A stretch of DNA of 64,000 bases, taken from contig NZ_JAKGCS010000036.1 in NCBI RefSeq assembly GCF_021556395.1, positions 952,076-1,016,075 on the forward strand. Direction: 5' to 3'. How positions within the stretch are numbered: position 1 is the first letter of the stretch; each line of letters begins with the position of its first letter. A program made the translations under genes and the position numbers. Below are positions 1 to 8,551 of this stretch, piece after piece. The stretch is from Acuticoccus kalidii. Its GTDB lineage: Bacteria > Pseudomonadota > Alphaproteobacteria > Rhizobiales > Amorphaceae. A model generated the notes under the pieces. That model was not told the DNA's origin. It ran no database searches and saw only the letters and a program-made list of their open reading frames with translations.

Positions 1-108
1 CGTGCCGGTCTTTGAAGGCCGGATATGAACGTCCACCGGCGAACAGGGGCTTCGTGGGCTGGCGGTCGCGTCCGAAGCGCGTCGCGGCCCCAAACGCGGG
101 ATAGCACC

Positions 109-1302
109 ATGTCGACCACTCGCCTCCGCATCCTCTGGGTCACCGATACCGAGAGCGCGCTCTTCCCCGCCGCGCGCGCTCTTTGCGCCGAGGCGCGCGT
201 CGCTGGATGCGAAGCGCGCATCCTCCTTCAACGTCCGACTCAGGATGCGGCGGGCGGTGCCTGCGCCGTCCAGGTCGAGACGCTGCCGCCCGGCGCCAGC
301 CGGAGCGACACCGCACAGCGCTTCCTCGCCTGGTTGCGCGACAATCCGCAGGATATCGTGGTTCTTGCCGGGGCTGACGCGCTGGCCGCCACCGTCAGCG
401 CGATCCCGCCGCAGATCCGCGTCGTCTCGCTGGTCGCCGAGGATGCGCCTCGCGCCCTCGCGACCACGCTCGAAGCCGCCCCCCATCTCGACGGCATCAT
501 CGCGAGCTCGGAGCTCGTCGCCGCGCGTCTGCGCCGCCAGCTCACCGATCCCTCCCGCGTCTTCGTCGCCGAATACGGGATCGACTTTCCCCTTCCGCTC
601 GACGTGTTGAAGCACAGCCCTCGGGCCGACGACGTGGTGTTCGTCGGCGGCGACAATGTGATGAAGGGCGCGCTCGACGTGATCGCTCTCTGGCCGCACC
701 TTCTCCGCGGCGGCTTCCGCGGCCGGCTGATGTGGTTCGGCGACGTCGCGCCCCCGGTCCGGGCTCAGATCGCCGCGCTCGACGGCGCGGAGAGAATCAC
801 GCTGCGCGGCCGGGTCGACCGCGAGTCCCTCGTGAAGGTGGAGGGGGCTGCCAAAGTGCTCCTCGCCCCGGTCCGTTCGGGTGGTGCTGGTGTCGCCGCG
901 CTCGAGGCCATGGGGATGGGCTGCCACGTCGCCGGCTGGGATCTCGAGACCGGATCGCGTGAGGTGACGCGCCGTATGGGCGGCGGCCAGTTCGCCCCTC
1001 CGGGCGACAACGCGGCCCTCGCCGCTGCCGTCCAGACGAGCCTTTCGGTCGACGAGGATACTCGCAACCAGCTCGCCTCGGAGGTGCGCGAGGTGTTCGG
1101 CGAACGCGCCGCCTGGGAACGCCACGCCGCCCATCTCGCGACGATCATGGAACAGCCCCACGCCGAGCGCCCGATGGCGGTCAACCGCACCAGCCTCCTC
1201 GGAGAGGCCGAGCGTTCCTTGCGCGCCATGCCGGCGAGCCTCGCCGCAGCCCTCCGCGCAATTTCCCGCCCCGCAGGCTCCGCCCGCGCCCCGGCCGACT
1301 AA
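109..1302 (+). CDS. Glycosyltransferase, GT-B fold (GT4-like)
   Basis: Likely transfers a sugar from a nucleotide-activated donor to a glycan or lipid acceptor in the cytoplasm. The N-terminus (RLRILWVTDTES) opens a Rossmann half. The C-terminal half carries a VFVGGDNVMKG strand-loop and the donor-site stretch GVAALEAMGMGCHVAGW, which resembles the EX7E region of GT4 enzymes. About 397 residues, normal for the family. I chose the ATG at 109 because the protein then begins directly with the Rossmann strand. An in-frame ATG at 25, with AAGG six bases upstream, would add 28 residues and cannot be excluded. Acceptor and donor are unknown and no other glycan genes are in view. The stop codon lies a few bases before the 25-bp repeat array. 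Confidence 0.7.
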   Translation: MSTTRLRILWVTDTESALFPAARALCAEARVAGCEARILLQRPTQDAAGGACAVQVETLPPGASRSDTAQRFLAWLRDNPQDIVVLAGADALAATVSAIPPQIRVVSLVAEDAPRALATTLEAAPHLDGIIASSELVAARLRRQLTDPSRVFVAEYGIDFPLPLDVLKHSPRADDVVFVGGDNVMKGALDVIALWPHLLRGGFRGRLMWFGDVAPPVRAQIAALDGAERITLRGRVDRESLVKVEGAAKVLLAPVRSGGAGVAALEAMGMGCHVAGWDLETGSREVTRRMGGGQFAPPGDNAALAAAVQTSLSVDEDTRNQLASEVREVFGERAAWERHAAHLATIMEQPHAERPMAVNRTSLLGEAERSLRAMPASLAAALRAISRPAGSARAPAD

Positions 1303-1310
1303 TTCGGGAC

Positions 1311-1860
1311 TCAGACCTCGGCCATTCGGCCCGACCGTTCTGCCCGGCTTACGCCTCGGCCATCGGTCGGGCTCGCCACTCGGCCACTCGGTCCGGCTTG
1401 CGTTTCGGCCGTTCGGCCCGGCGTGCACCTCGGCCATTCAGCCCGGCTTGCGCCTCGGCCATTCAGCCCGGCTTGCGCCTCGGCCGTTCTGCCCGGCGTG
1501 CGCCTCGGCCGTTCTGCCCGGCGTGTGCCTCGGCCGTTCGTCCCGGCGTGCACCTCGGCCATTCAGCCCGGCGTGCGCCTCGGCCTTTCTGCCCGGTGTG
1601 CGCCTCGGCCATCGATCGGGCTCGCTACTCGGCGACTCGGTCCGGCTTGCACCTCGGCCATTCGGCCCGGTGCGCGCCTCGGCCGTTCGGACCGGCGTGC
1701 GCCTCGGCAGTCTGCCCGGTGTGCGCCTGGGCCATCGGTCGGGCTCGCCCACTCGGTCCGGCTTGCGCCTCGGCCATTCGGTCCGGTTGCGCTTCGGCTG
1801 TTTGGCCCGACTTGCACTTCGACCATTCGGCCCGGCTGACACCCCGGCCATTCGGCCGGC
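1311..1860. repeat. Tandem array of a 25-bp GC-rich unit
   Basis: About 20 copies of a unit around CTCGGCCATTCAGCCCGGCTT. The core CGGCC recurs at 1381, 1406, 1431, 1456, 1481, 1506, 1531, 1556, 1581 and 1606, exactly 25 bases apart, then at 24-25 base steps to about 1729. Divergence is greater at both edges. A longer variant containing ATCGGTCGGGCTCGCCACTCGG or close relatives recurs near 1358, 1611 and 1732, so there is a higher-order pattern. Because 25 is not a multiple of three, every frame on both strands cycles through the same codons and stays open, giving artificial Pro/Arg/Ala-rich reading frames. No spacers, so not CRISPR. Confidence 0.9.
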
Positions 1861-2447
1861 CTGTGTCTCGCACATTCGGCACAGTCCGCGCGCCGGGAGT
1901 TTCACTTGGCGTGCGCTTGGCCTGCTGGCCCGGGTTGTCCCTCGGCGGGCCGACCCGGTGCGTTTTTCGGCGGACTCGCCCGACGGGCTGCGCGGAATTC
2001 AACGATTCGGCGTTTCGCCAAATGAGTTGACCATTGCTCGTCCCGCTGAACCTTTCGCCCACCGTAGTCGACTGATGCCGCTCGCGCCTCGGCGCGCTCA
2101 ACAGGCGCGGCGGCGGTGGCGATGCTCCGACTGGACTGGCCGCCTGTGGGGAACAATTCGACAAGGGGAAGGGCCGCGGACTTCCCGCTGGTGCTGTTCG
2201 ACAATGCCGTCGGGCGCAAAGGGCTGCTCGTCATCGTTCATGCATTGCCGTGCTCCAGAACGTGTCTCCACGTGGAACGGGAGGATGGGTCGCTCGCTCT
2301 GGAAATGTCGGGGCCGGTGAAGTCGCGCGCGTTGAGACTTTGCGGCGCGACGAGCCGTTGCGGACGGGCTGCAGCCATTCATTCCCACTCATCGGACGTC
2401 CTTCTCGCGGTCCAACCCGCCCGCTCGTGCAACGTGATGAGTGCCAA
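1861..2447. other. Gene-free GC-rich segment between the two arrays
   Basis: Nothing recognisable was found. The open frames here continue out of the flanking repeats, have no plausible Shine-Dalgarno sequence and resemble no family I know. The first few dozen bases look like decayed copies of the 25-bp unit. The rest is unique sequence. Confidence 0.5.
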
Positions 2448-3290
2448 ACGCGCCGCCGTCCGCCCGGCTCCTCGGAGACGTCCCGCGTCGGCGTCTTGGA
2501 CGTGTCCGCGCCGCCACGCATTCAGCACATCGGAGACATCGCACGCCGGCAAGTTGGATGTCCTGCGGCACCGTCCACCCGGCGCGCCGGAGATGCCACG
2601 CGCGGGCATCTTGAGGGGCCGTTGCCGTCCCCCCGGCGCGTCGGAGACGCCGCCCGGTACCGTGCGGCGCCGCGCCGTCGTTCACCCGGCCCGTCGGAGA
2701 CGTCGCCAGCCGGTATCTCGAGGTGCCCGCGGCGCCGTTCACCCGGCCCGTCGGAGACGTCGCGAGCCGGCAACTTGAGGTGCCCGCGGCGCCGTTCACC
2801 CGGCCCGTCGGAGACGTCGCGAGCCGGCATCTTGAGGTGCCCGCGCCGCCGTTTACCCGGCGTGTCGGGGCCGCCGCGCGCCGGCATCCTGAGGGGCCGC
2901 GCCGCCGTCCGCCCAGCTCGTCGGAGGCGCCGCGCGCCTACATCTTGAGGGGCCGAGCCGCCATTCACTCAGCGCATCGGGGACGCTGCGCGCCCGCATC
3001 TTGAGGGTGCCCGTCGCGCCGTCCGCCTGCCGCGTTGGAGACGCCGCCGGTCGGCGAAGGGCCGCTACGCCGTCCACCCGGGTCCGCGGAGACGTCCCGC
3101 GGGGGCATCTTGGGGGCGCTCCGCCGTCCACCTGGGTCCTCGGAGACGTCCGCGTCGGCATCTTGGGGCCGCTCCACTGTCCACCCTGGTCCTCGGCGAC
3201 GTCCTGCGCCGGCATCTTGGACCCGCTCCGCCGCCCACCCAGCCCCCTCGGAGGCGTCCCGCCCCATCATCCTGGAGCCGCCCGCGCCCC
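2448..3290. repeat. Tandem array of a ~57-bp unit
   Basis: About 15 copies. The marker CGGAGACG or a close variant starts at 2473, 2531, 2588, 2642, 2695, 2752, 2809, 2866, 2922, 2978, 3036, 3087, 3141, 3194 and 3249. Spacing is exactly 57 across the best-conserved centre (2695-2866) and 51-58 elsewhere. A unit reads roughly GTCGGAGACGTCGCGAGCC, then GGCATCTTGAGGTGCCCGCG, then a CCGTTCACCCGGCC block. Since 57 is 19 codons the central copies encode a perfect 19-residue periodicity in some frames, but no start, ribosome site or upstream gene supports translation. The last unit runs into the 3' end of the LysR gene and contains its stop codon. Confidence 0.88.
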
Positions 3291-4196
3291 GGGGGAGGCG
3301 GTGCGGCGCAGCACCTCGCGCACGAGCTCGCCGAAGGCTTGCGCCGCGGGGCTGAGGATGCGGCCCTCGGCCGTGATCTGGACCACGTCGCGGCTGATCT
3401 CCGGGCGGATCAGCGCGCAATGTCCGACCGTTCGGGCATTTGCCGACAGGAGCGCGTAACGCGGCAGCACGGCGAGGCCGAGACCCGCCTCGACCATCGC
3501 GATGGCGGTCAGGATCTGGTGCACCTCGAAGGCGGGGCGGAATGGAAGGCCGGCCTCCTCGAAGCCGCGTTCGACGAGACGGCGAATGCCGCTTTCCTTG
3601 CGCAGCGTGATCAGCGGATAGGCGGCGAGCGCGGTCCAGTCGGTCGGTTGCTCCGCCGCGAGGGGAACGCCGGCCGGATGGAGGGCGACGAGATGGTCGC
3701 GCATGATATGCGCCGTCTGGATGCCGTCGGTCTGGGGAAAGGTGCCGATACCGAGATCGGCCTCGCCGCTGCGCACATGGGCGACGATCTGGTCGCTCCC
3801 GATATCGGCGACGTCGACGGTGAGGCCCGGCCGCTCACGCTGGAAGCGCTCGATCACCGCGGGCAGCACTGAGGCGGCGAGGAGCGGCGGCAGCGCGACC
3901 CGCACCCGCCCTCGCCGCAACAAAGCGAGATCGCGCACGCTCTCCATCGATCGCTCCAGATCGGCAAGGATGCGCGCGGCGTCGGCGCTGAATTCGTGCC
4001 CCGCCGCGGTCGGCTCCACCCGGCGCGTGGTGCGGCTGAAGAGGGGGACGCCGAGCTCGGCCTCGAGGTCTTTGATCGCCTGCGACAAGCTCGGCTGAGA
4101 CACACCACAGCGCGCCGCGGCGCGGGTGAAATTCCCGGTCTCGATCACCGCCATGAAGGCCTGAAGCTGGCGGATGGTGAGGTTGCGCAAAGCCAT
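3267..4196 (-). CDS. LysR-family transcriptional regulator
   Basis: Typical 309-residue LysR protein: an N-terminal winged HTH (TIRQLQAFMAVIETGNFTRA followed by GVSQPSLSQAIKDLEAELG, residues ~8-50) and a periplasmic-binding-protein-like effector domain (from ~90; RVALPPLLAASVLP, GEADLGIGTF). It is divergent from the hydroxylase gene at 4295 with about 100 bases between starts, the usual arrangement for a LysR activator of a catabolic operon. A 23-bp palindrome overlaps its start codon, suggesting autoregulation. Inferred role: control of the hydroxylase, dioxygenase and Liv-importer block in response to the substrate or an intermediate. The C-terminal tail (after ~300) is Ala/Pro-rich and is encoded by the last repeat unit of the neighbouring array. 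Confidence 0.88.
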   Translation of the reverse strand: MALRNLTIRQLQAFMAVIETGNFTRAAARCGVSQPSLSQAIKDLEAELGVPLFSRTTRRVEPTAAGHEFSADAARILADLERSMESVRDLALLRRGRVRVALPPLLAASVLPAVIERFQRERPGLTVDVADIGSDQIVAHVRSGEADLGIGTFPQTDGIQTAHIMRDHLVALHPAGVPLAAEQPTDWTALAAYPLITLRKESGIRRLVERGFEEAGLPFRPAFEVHQILTAIAMVEAGLGLAVLPRYALLSANARTVGHCALIRPEISRDVVQITAEGRILSPAAQAFGELVREVLRRTASPGARAAPG

Positions 4197-4217
4197 TAAT
4201 CGGGAATTCCGAATAAT
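4195..4217. promoter_or_regulatory. Palindromic operator candidate at the LysR / hydroxylase divergent promoter
   Basis: Near-perfect 23-bp dyad: left arm ATTAATCGG, centre GAATT, right arm CCGAATAAT (8 of 9 arm positions pair). It overlaps the start codon of the LysR gene and lies in the only AT-rich patch between the divergent genes. LysR proteins bind dyads containing T-N11-A, so this fits a site for the adjacent regulator. Binding is inferred. Confidence 0.5.
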
Positions 4218-4294
4218 TTATACGTTAAACCCTGATTATCATATCAAAAACCTCTGCTCTACTTCTGCGCACGGTCATCGTGGAGGGAGCCTGG

Positions 4295-6511
4295 TTGGAC
4301 GCGAAGACGTGGCGCGGATGGATCGGACGGCCGCTCACCCGGCGTGAGGATGATCGCCTCGTGCGCGGCAACGGGTGTTTCGTCGCCGACATCGTGCCGC
4401 CCGGCTGTCTCCATCTGGCATTCGTCCGCAGCCCCGTCGCGGGTGTGCTCTTCGATCTCGATCTGTCGGCGGCGCAGGCGATGGCGGAGATCGTCGCGAT
4501 CTTCACCGCCGAGGATGTGCCGATCGCGGACCGTGCGGCGGTCAATGCGCTCCTGCCCGATTTCGAGGCCAATCCGGGCGCAATCCTCGCCGAGGGGCGC
4601 GCCGATCATGTCGGCCAGCCGCTCGCCGCGATCGTTGCCCGTACCCCGATGGCGGCGCGCGATGCGGCGGACGCGGTGCGCGTCGAGCCGGGCGCGCCCG
4701 TGCCGCCGCCTGGCGGCCGTGTCCATCATCTGTGGCGAAGGGGCGATGCGGATGCCGCCTTCGCTGCCGCCGTGCACCGCGTCGCCGCCCGTGTCGATCA
4801 TGCCCTCGTCGCCCCCGCGCCGCTCGAGCCGCGCGCCGCGCTCGCCGAATGGCGCGACGGTCGCCTCATCGTCTCGTTGTCGACGCAGACGCCCAACAGG
4901 TGCCGCGATGATATCGCCCGCGTCCTCGGATTGCCGCGTGAGGCGGTCCGCGTCGTGGCGCCCGATGTCGGCGGCGCGTTCGGTGGCAAGGCGTCGATCT
5001 TCCCGGAGGATCTGATGGTCGCGGCCGCCGCCCGCGCCCTCGAAGCGCCGGTGCGCTGGGTCGCCGAACGCGGCGAGGATATGATGGCGGCGACCCTCGG
5101 GCGCGGCGGCAGGACGTCCGCTGAGATGGCGCTCGATGCCGACGGCCGGATCCTCGCCCTCCGCGCCTCGCTCGATTTCCCCCTCGGCGCGCGCACGCCC
5201 TATAGCGCCCTTGCGCCGGGGCGGAATGCCGCGCGCGTCCTTCCCGGCCCCTACCTGGTCCCGACGGTGCATATCGCCCTCGACGGGGCGGGCGCGAACA
5301 CGGCGCCCGTCGGGATCTATCGCGGCGCCGGACGGCCGGAGGCCGCCCTCTTGATGGAGCGGCTGATGGACAAGGCGGCGCGGCAATCGGGGCTCGATCC
5401 GTTCGAAATTCGCCGGCGCAATCTCATCCCATCGTCGGCCTTTCCCCATGCGACCGCGACGGGCGAGACCTATGACAGCGCCGATCTCGAGGGCCTTCTG
5501 GCCGAGGCGGAGAGGGCGGCCGCCGCGCGCGATCTCACCGCCCGCCGCGATCGGCTCGCCGCGCAAGGGTTGGCCGCGGGGGTCGGCCTCTGCCTCTATA
5601 TCGAGCCGTGCGGGGCGGGATGGGAGACGGCGAGCCTCGCTCTCACGCGCAAAGGACGGTTTCGCGCCGCGACGGGGTCGAGCACACAGGGGCAGGGGCG
5701 TGAGACGATGATGGCCCAGATCATCGCCGACGCGCTCACCATTGCGCCGGACCGGATCGATGTGGTGAGCGGCGACACCGACCATGTGGCCGACGGTATC
5801 GGCGCGCTCGCCAGCCGGTCGACGGCGATCGGCGGCAGCGCCATGTGGCGGGCGGCCGAGGCGATGGGCGCCGCGATCAAGGACGCCGCCGCGCCGCTGA
5901 TGCAATGCGCGCCGGAGGCGGTGTCTTTCTCTGAGGCGGGTGTTTCGGCAGCCGGCGGGGCGGCGCTCTCTTGGTCGGGGTTCGCGGCGATGCTCGGCGG
6001 GGAGGGGGACGGGCTCACCGTCACGGAGCGGTTTACGACGCCGGGGGAGACCTGGGCAAGCGGGGCCGCCCTCGCGCTCGTCGCGATCGACCCGGACACG
6101 GGCGCACCGTCCGTCGAAGACCTCGTCTGGATCGACGATGCGGGGCGGATCGTGAACCCGCTCCTCGCCGAGGGGCAGCTCGTCGGCGGGATGGCCCAGG
6201 CGATCGGCACGCTCTTCATGGAGCGGATCGTCTACGACGAAGACGGCCAGCTCCTCACCGGCTCTTTCATGGACTACGCGATGCCGCGCGCGGACGACGT
6301 GCCGGCGCTCACCATCGCAAAACGCGAGACATGGGCGACGACCAATCCGCTCGGCGCGAAGGGGGTCGGCGAGGCCGGTTGCATCGCGATTCCGCCCGCG
6401 ATCCTCAACGCGGTCCACGACGCGATCGGCGGCGAGGCCGATCTTTCGCTTCCGCTCACCAACGAAACATTGTGGCGCGCGCTCCGCACTGTGGAGACAC
6501 GTGCACGATGA
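4295..6511 (+). CDS. Xanthine dehydrogenase/CO dehydrogenase-family molybdopterin-binding (large) subunit
   Basis: Large subunit of a molybdenum hydroxylase, which inserts water-derived oxygen into an aldehyde or N-heteroaromatic carbon. Visible signatures are VGGAFGGK (~residue 228), IYRGAGRPEAALLMERLMD (form II CoxL-like rather than the AYxCSFR loop of true CO dehydrogenase), STQGQGRETMMAQIIADAL and, near the C-terminus, GAKGVGEAGC with the catalytic Glu. About 738 residues, normal length. I chose TTG 4295 because GGAGGGAG at 4282-4289 lies five bases before it; the GTG at 4280 overlaps that ribosome site. The 2Fe-2S and FAD subunit genes that usually accompany it are absent from the window. 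Downstream is a 3-hydroxyanthranilate dioxygenase, so a heteroaromatic or aminobenzoate pathway is the likely context. True substrate unknown. Confidence 0.85.
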   Translation: MDAKTWRGWIGRPLTRREDDRLVRGNGCFVADIVPPGCLHLAFVRSPVAGVLFDLDLSAAQAMAEIVAIFTAEDVPIADRAAVNALLPDFEANPGAILAEGRADHVGQPLAAIVARTPMAARDAADAVRVEPGAPVPPPGGRVHHLWRRGDADAAFAAAVHRVAARVDHALVAPAPLEPRAALAEWRDGRLIVSLSTQTPNRCRDDIARVLGLPREAVRVVAPDVGGAFGGKASIFPEDLMVAAAARALEAPVRWVAERGEDMMAATLGRGGRTSAEMALDADGRILALRASLDFPLGARTPYSALAPGRNAARVLPGPYLVPTVHIALDGAGANTAPVGIYRGAGRPEAALLMERLMDKAARQSGLDPFEIRRRNLIPSSAFPHATATGETYDSADLEGLLAEAERAAAARDLTARRDRLAAQGLAAGVGLCLYIEPCGAGWETASLALTRKGRFRAATGSSTQGQGRETMMAQIIADALTIAPDRIDVVSGDTDHVADGIGALASRSTAIGGSAMWRAAEAMGAAIKDAAAPLMQCAPEAVSFSEAGVSAAGGAALSWSGFAAMLGGEGDGLTVTERFTTPGETWASGAALALVAIDPDTGAPSVEDLVWIDDAGRIVNPLLAEGQLVGGMAQAIGTLFMERIVYDEDGQLLTGSFMDYAMPRADDVPALTIAKRETWATTNPLGAKGVGEAGCIAIPPAILNAVHDAIGGEADLSLPLTNETLWRALRTVETRAR

Positions 6512-6578
6512 CCACCAACCTCACTGGACGCGATGCCGTTCTTCGCGCCAGTCTCGGTGACAACAGGAGGAGGAGACC

Positions 6579-7127
6579 ATGAAGACCGGCCGACTGAATG
6601 CGTTCAACTTCAAGGCGTGGATCGACGAGCACGCCCATCTGCTGAAACCCCCCGTCGGCAATCAGCAGGTCTGGGAGGACGCCGACATGATGGTGACGGT
6701 CGTCGGCGGCCCGAACTCGCGCACCGACTATCATGACGATCCGGTCGAGGAGTTCTTCTATCAGCTGAAGGGCGACATGGTGCTCAAGGTCGTGGATGAC
6801 GGCGAATTCTACGACGTGCCGATCCGCGAGGGGGAGATCTTCCTGTTGCCGCCGCACGTGCGTCATTCGCCGCAGCGGCCGCAGGAGGGGTCGATCGGTC
6901 TCGTGATCGAGCCGAAGCGGCAGCCCGATCAGCTCGACGCCTTCGAATGGTATTGCTTCGAGTGCAACGGCCTCGTCCATCGCGTCGAGGTCTCGCTGAA
7001 GAGCATCGTGCGGGATCTGCCCCCCCTCTACAAAGCCTTTTACGACGACGAGGAGGCGCGCACCTGCCCCGAATGTGGCACGATCCATCCCGGCAAGACA
7101 GCGCCGGCGGGATGGGTCGACCTGTGA
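6579..7127 (+). CDS. nbaC: 3-hydroxyanthranilate 3,4-dioxygenase
   Basis: Opens the ring of 3-hydroxyanthranilate with O2 to give 2-amino-3-carboxymuconate semialdehyde. At 182 residues it is the bacterial cupin form. The Fe ligands H52, E58 and H96 and the substrate-binding residues R48, R100 and E111 sit at the expected positions (NSRTDYHDDPVEEFFYQ; PPHVRHSPQR; VIEPKR). The C-terminal rubredoxin-like Fe site is complete: CFEC (126/129) and CPEC (163/166). A very strong ribosome site (AGGAGGAGGAG) precedes the ATG. It follows the molybdenum hydroxylase by 67 bases and precedes the Liv importer. No kynureninase, kynurenine monooxygenase or aminocarboxymuconate decarboxylase is nearby, so 3-hydroxyanthranilate may be imported or made from another precursor, or the true substrate may be a related aminophenol. 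Confidence 0.9.
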   Translation: MKTGRLNAFNFKAWIDEHAHLLKPPVGNQQVWEDADMMVTVVGGPNSRTDYHDDPVEEFFYQLKGDMVLKVVDDGEFYDVPIREGEIFLLPPHVRHSPQRPQEGSIGLVIEPKRQPDQLDAFEWYCFECNGLVHRVEVSLKSIVRDLPPLYKAFYDDEEARTCPECGTIHPGKTAPAGWVDL

Positions 7128-7239
7128 CGTCGGATCGTCCCGGCAAGGGCCGCTGCCCTTTCCGGGGCGCCGCACGCGTCATGCACGCACTGACGGTTAT
7201 GCACCGAACGAAATCGAAAACGCAGCAAGGGACGCATCG

Positions 7240-8412
7240 ATGAACGCTAGATCACTTCTTCTCGCGGGGCTTCTCGCCTCCGCCTGCGCCATTCCGGGCG
7301 CGCAGGCGCAGGATCCGGTCAAGATCGGCATGGTGACGACCCTGTCCGGTCCGGCGGGCTATCTCGGTCAGGACGTGCGCGACGGCTTCAACCTCGCGGT
7401 CGAGCTCGGCGAGGGCAAGCTCGGCGGCGTTCCCGTCGAGGTCGTCGTCGAGGACGACAACCGCAACCCCGGCCAGGCGCGCCAGATCGCCGAAGGCATG
7501 GTCTTCGATGAAGACATCAAGATCATGACCGGCATCATCTTCTCCAACATCCTGAACGCCGTCGCGCCGGACGTTCTCGATGCCGATGCGTTCTATATCA
7601 GCCCCAACGCCGCGCCTTCGAACCTTGCCGGCGCGGAATGCGACCAGAACTTCTTCTCCGTCGCCTGGCAGAACGATGCGCTGCACGAGGCGGCCGGCTT
7701 CGTCGCCGAGAACGAGGGTTACGGCTCCGCCTTCCTGCTCGCCGCCAATTATCAGGCCGGCAAGGACGCGCTGACCGGCTTCAAGCGCCGCTTCTCCGGC
7801 GAGGTCGTCGGCGAGATCTACACGCCGATCGAGCAGAACGAGTTCTCCGCCGAACTCGCCCAGATCCGGGCGGCGAATCCGGAAGTCGTCTACCAGTTCT
7901 TCCCCGGCGGCGCGGGCATCGCCTTCCTGCGTCAGTATCAGCAGGCCGGCCTTCTCGGCGAGATCCCGCTGGTCCTCGGCGAGCCGACGGGCGATGCCGT
8001 GATCCTCAACGCCGTGGGCGATGCCGCGCTCGGCCTGCGCGTCGGCTCCCACTGGAACGAGGATTTCGACAACGAAGCGAGCCAGACCTTCGTCGCCGCC
8101 TGGAGGGAGAGATATGGCGACCGCCCGATCACCACGTATGCGAGCCAGGGCTACGACACGGCGCATGTGATCGGCGCCGGTCTTGCGGCCAATGGCGGCG
8201 ATATGGACGATGCGGACACGTTCCGCGAGGGCGTTCGGAGCGCCGATTTCGAGAGCGTCCGCGGCGACTTCGCCTTCGACAAGAACCACCAGCCGATCCA
8301 GAACTGGTACGCGATGACGGTGGTCGAGGGCGAAAATGGTCCGAAATTGCGGACCGACGGGATCGTCGCCGAGCATGTCAGCGACGTCTATGTCGACGAG
8401 TGCAAGATGTAA
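7240..8412 (+). CDS. Liv-type ABC transporter substrate-binding protein
   Basis: Periplasmic receptor of the branched-chain amino acid (HAAT) family, 390 residues. A signal peptide (MNARSLLLAGLLASACA, cleavage near AQA/QDP at ~23) is followed by VKIGMVTTLSGPAGYLGQD, the classic LivJ-like opening. ATG 7240 was chosen because the signal peptide begins there; the frame is open upstream but without signal. Members of this family often bind aromatic acids rather than leucine, and the position after a dioxygenase gene argues for an aromatic or heteroaromatic ligand. It is first of a five-gene importer cluster and is followed by a long hairpin before the permease genes. Confidence 0.88.
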   Translation: MNARSLLLAGLLASACAIPGAQAQDPVKIGMVTTLSGPAGYLGQDVRDGFNLAVELGEGKLGGVPVEVVVEDDNRNPGQARQIAEGMVFDEDIKIMTGIIFSNILNAVAPDVLDADAFYISPNAAPSNLAGAECDQNFFSVAWQNDALHEAAGFVAENEGYGSAFLLAANYQAGKDALTGFKRRFSGEVVGEIYTPIEQNEFSAELAQIRAANPEVVYQFFPGGAGIAFLRQYQQAGLLGEIPLVLGEPTGDAVILNAVGDAALGLRVGSHWNEDFDNEASQTFVAAWRERYGDRPITTYASQGYDTAHVIGAGLAANGGDMDDADTFREGVRSADFESVRGDFAFDKNHQPIQNWYAMTVVEGENGPKLRTDGIVAEHVSDVYVDECKM

Positions 8413-8416
8413 CATG

Positions 8417-8457
8417 ACGACGGGTGCGGGGCGGCGTCCGGCCGCTCCGCACGTCGT
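8417..8457 (+). terminator. Strong hairpin between binding-protein and permease genes
   Basis: Starts 5 bases after the binding-protein stop. GTGCGGGGCGGC (8424-8435) pairs fully, with one G-T, to GCCGCTCCGCAC (8441-8452) over a 5-base loop. ACGAC/GTCGT extends it to 17 pairs past a 2-base bulge. No U-tract follows. Likely an mRNA 3' stabiliser or partial attenuator that keeps receptor mRNA above permease mRNA. Confidence 0.65.
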
Positions 8458-8551
8458 GGCGGGATGTGGCGTCCTCCGCGCGGCGGACGGCCTCCCGCGG
8501 GCTTCGGACGGGGCGAGCAGCTAGACTGCTCAGGACAAAAGATCGGACGCC

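Noticed and set aside
1398..3215. Many overlapping open frames encoding Pro/Arg/Ala-rich repeat proteins
   Set aside because: They are open only because of the repeat period and high GC; they exist on both strands and in all frames, with no ribosome sites.
1311..3290. Possible CRISPR array
   Set aside because: Repeats are directly adjacent with no unique spacers, unit length (25 or ~57 bases) and divergence do not fit, and no cas genes are present.
4259..6418. 719-codon minus-strand open frame opposite the molybdenum hydroxylase
   Set aside because: Antisense shadow of a high-GC gene. The plus strand carries all family motifs and the minus translation is Arg/Asp/His-rich without any domain.
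4295..6511. Aerobic carbon monoxide dehydrogenase large subunit (coxL form I)
   Set aside because: The active-site loop reads IYRGAGR, the form II-like type, not the AYxCSFR motif of genuine CO dehydrogenase, and coxM/coxS are absent.
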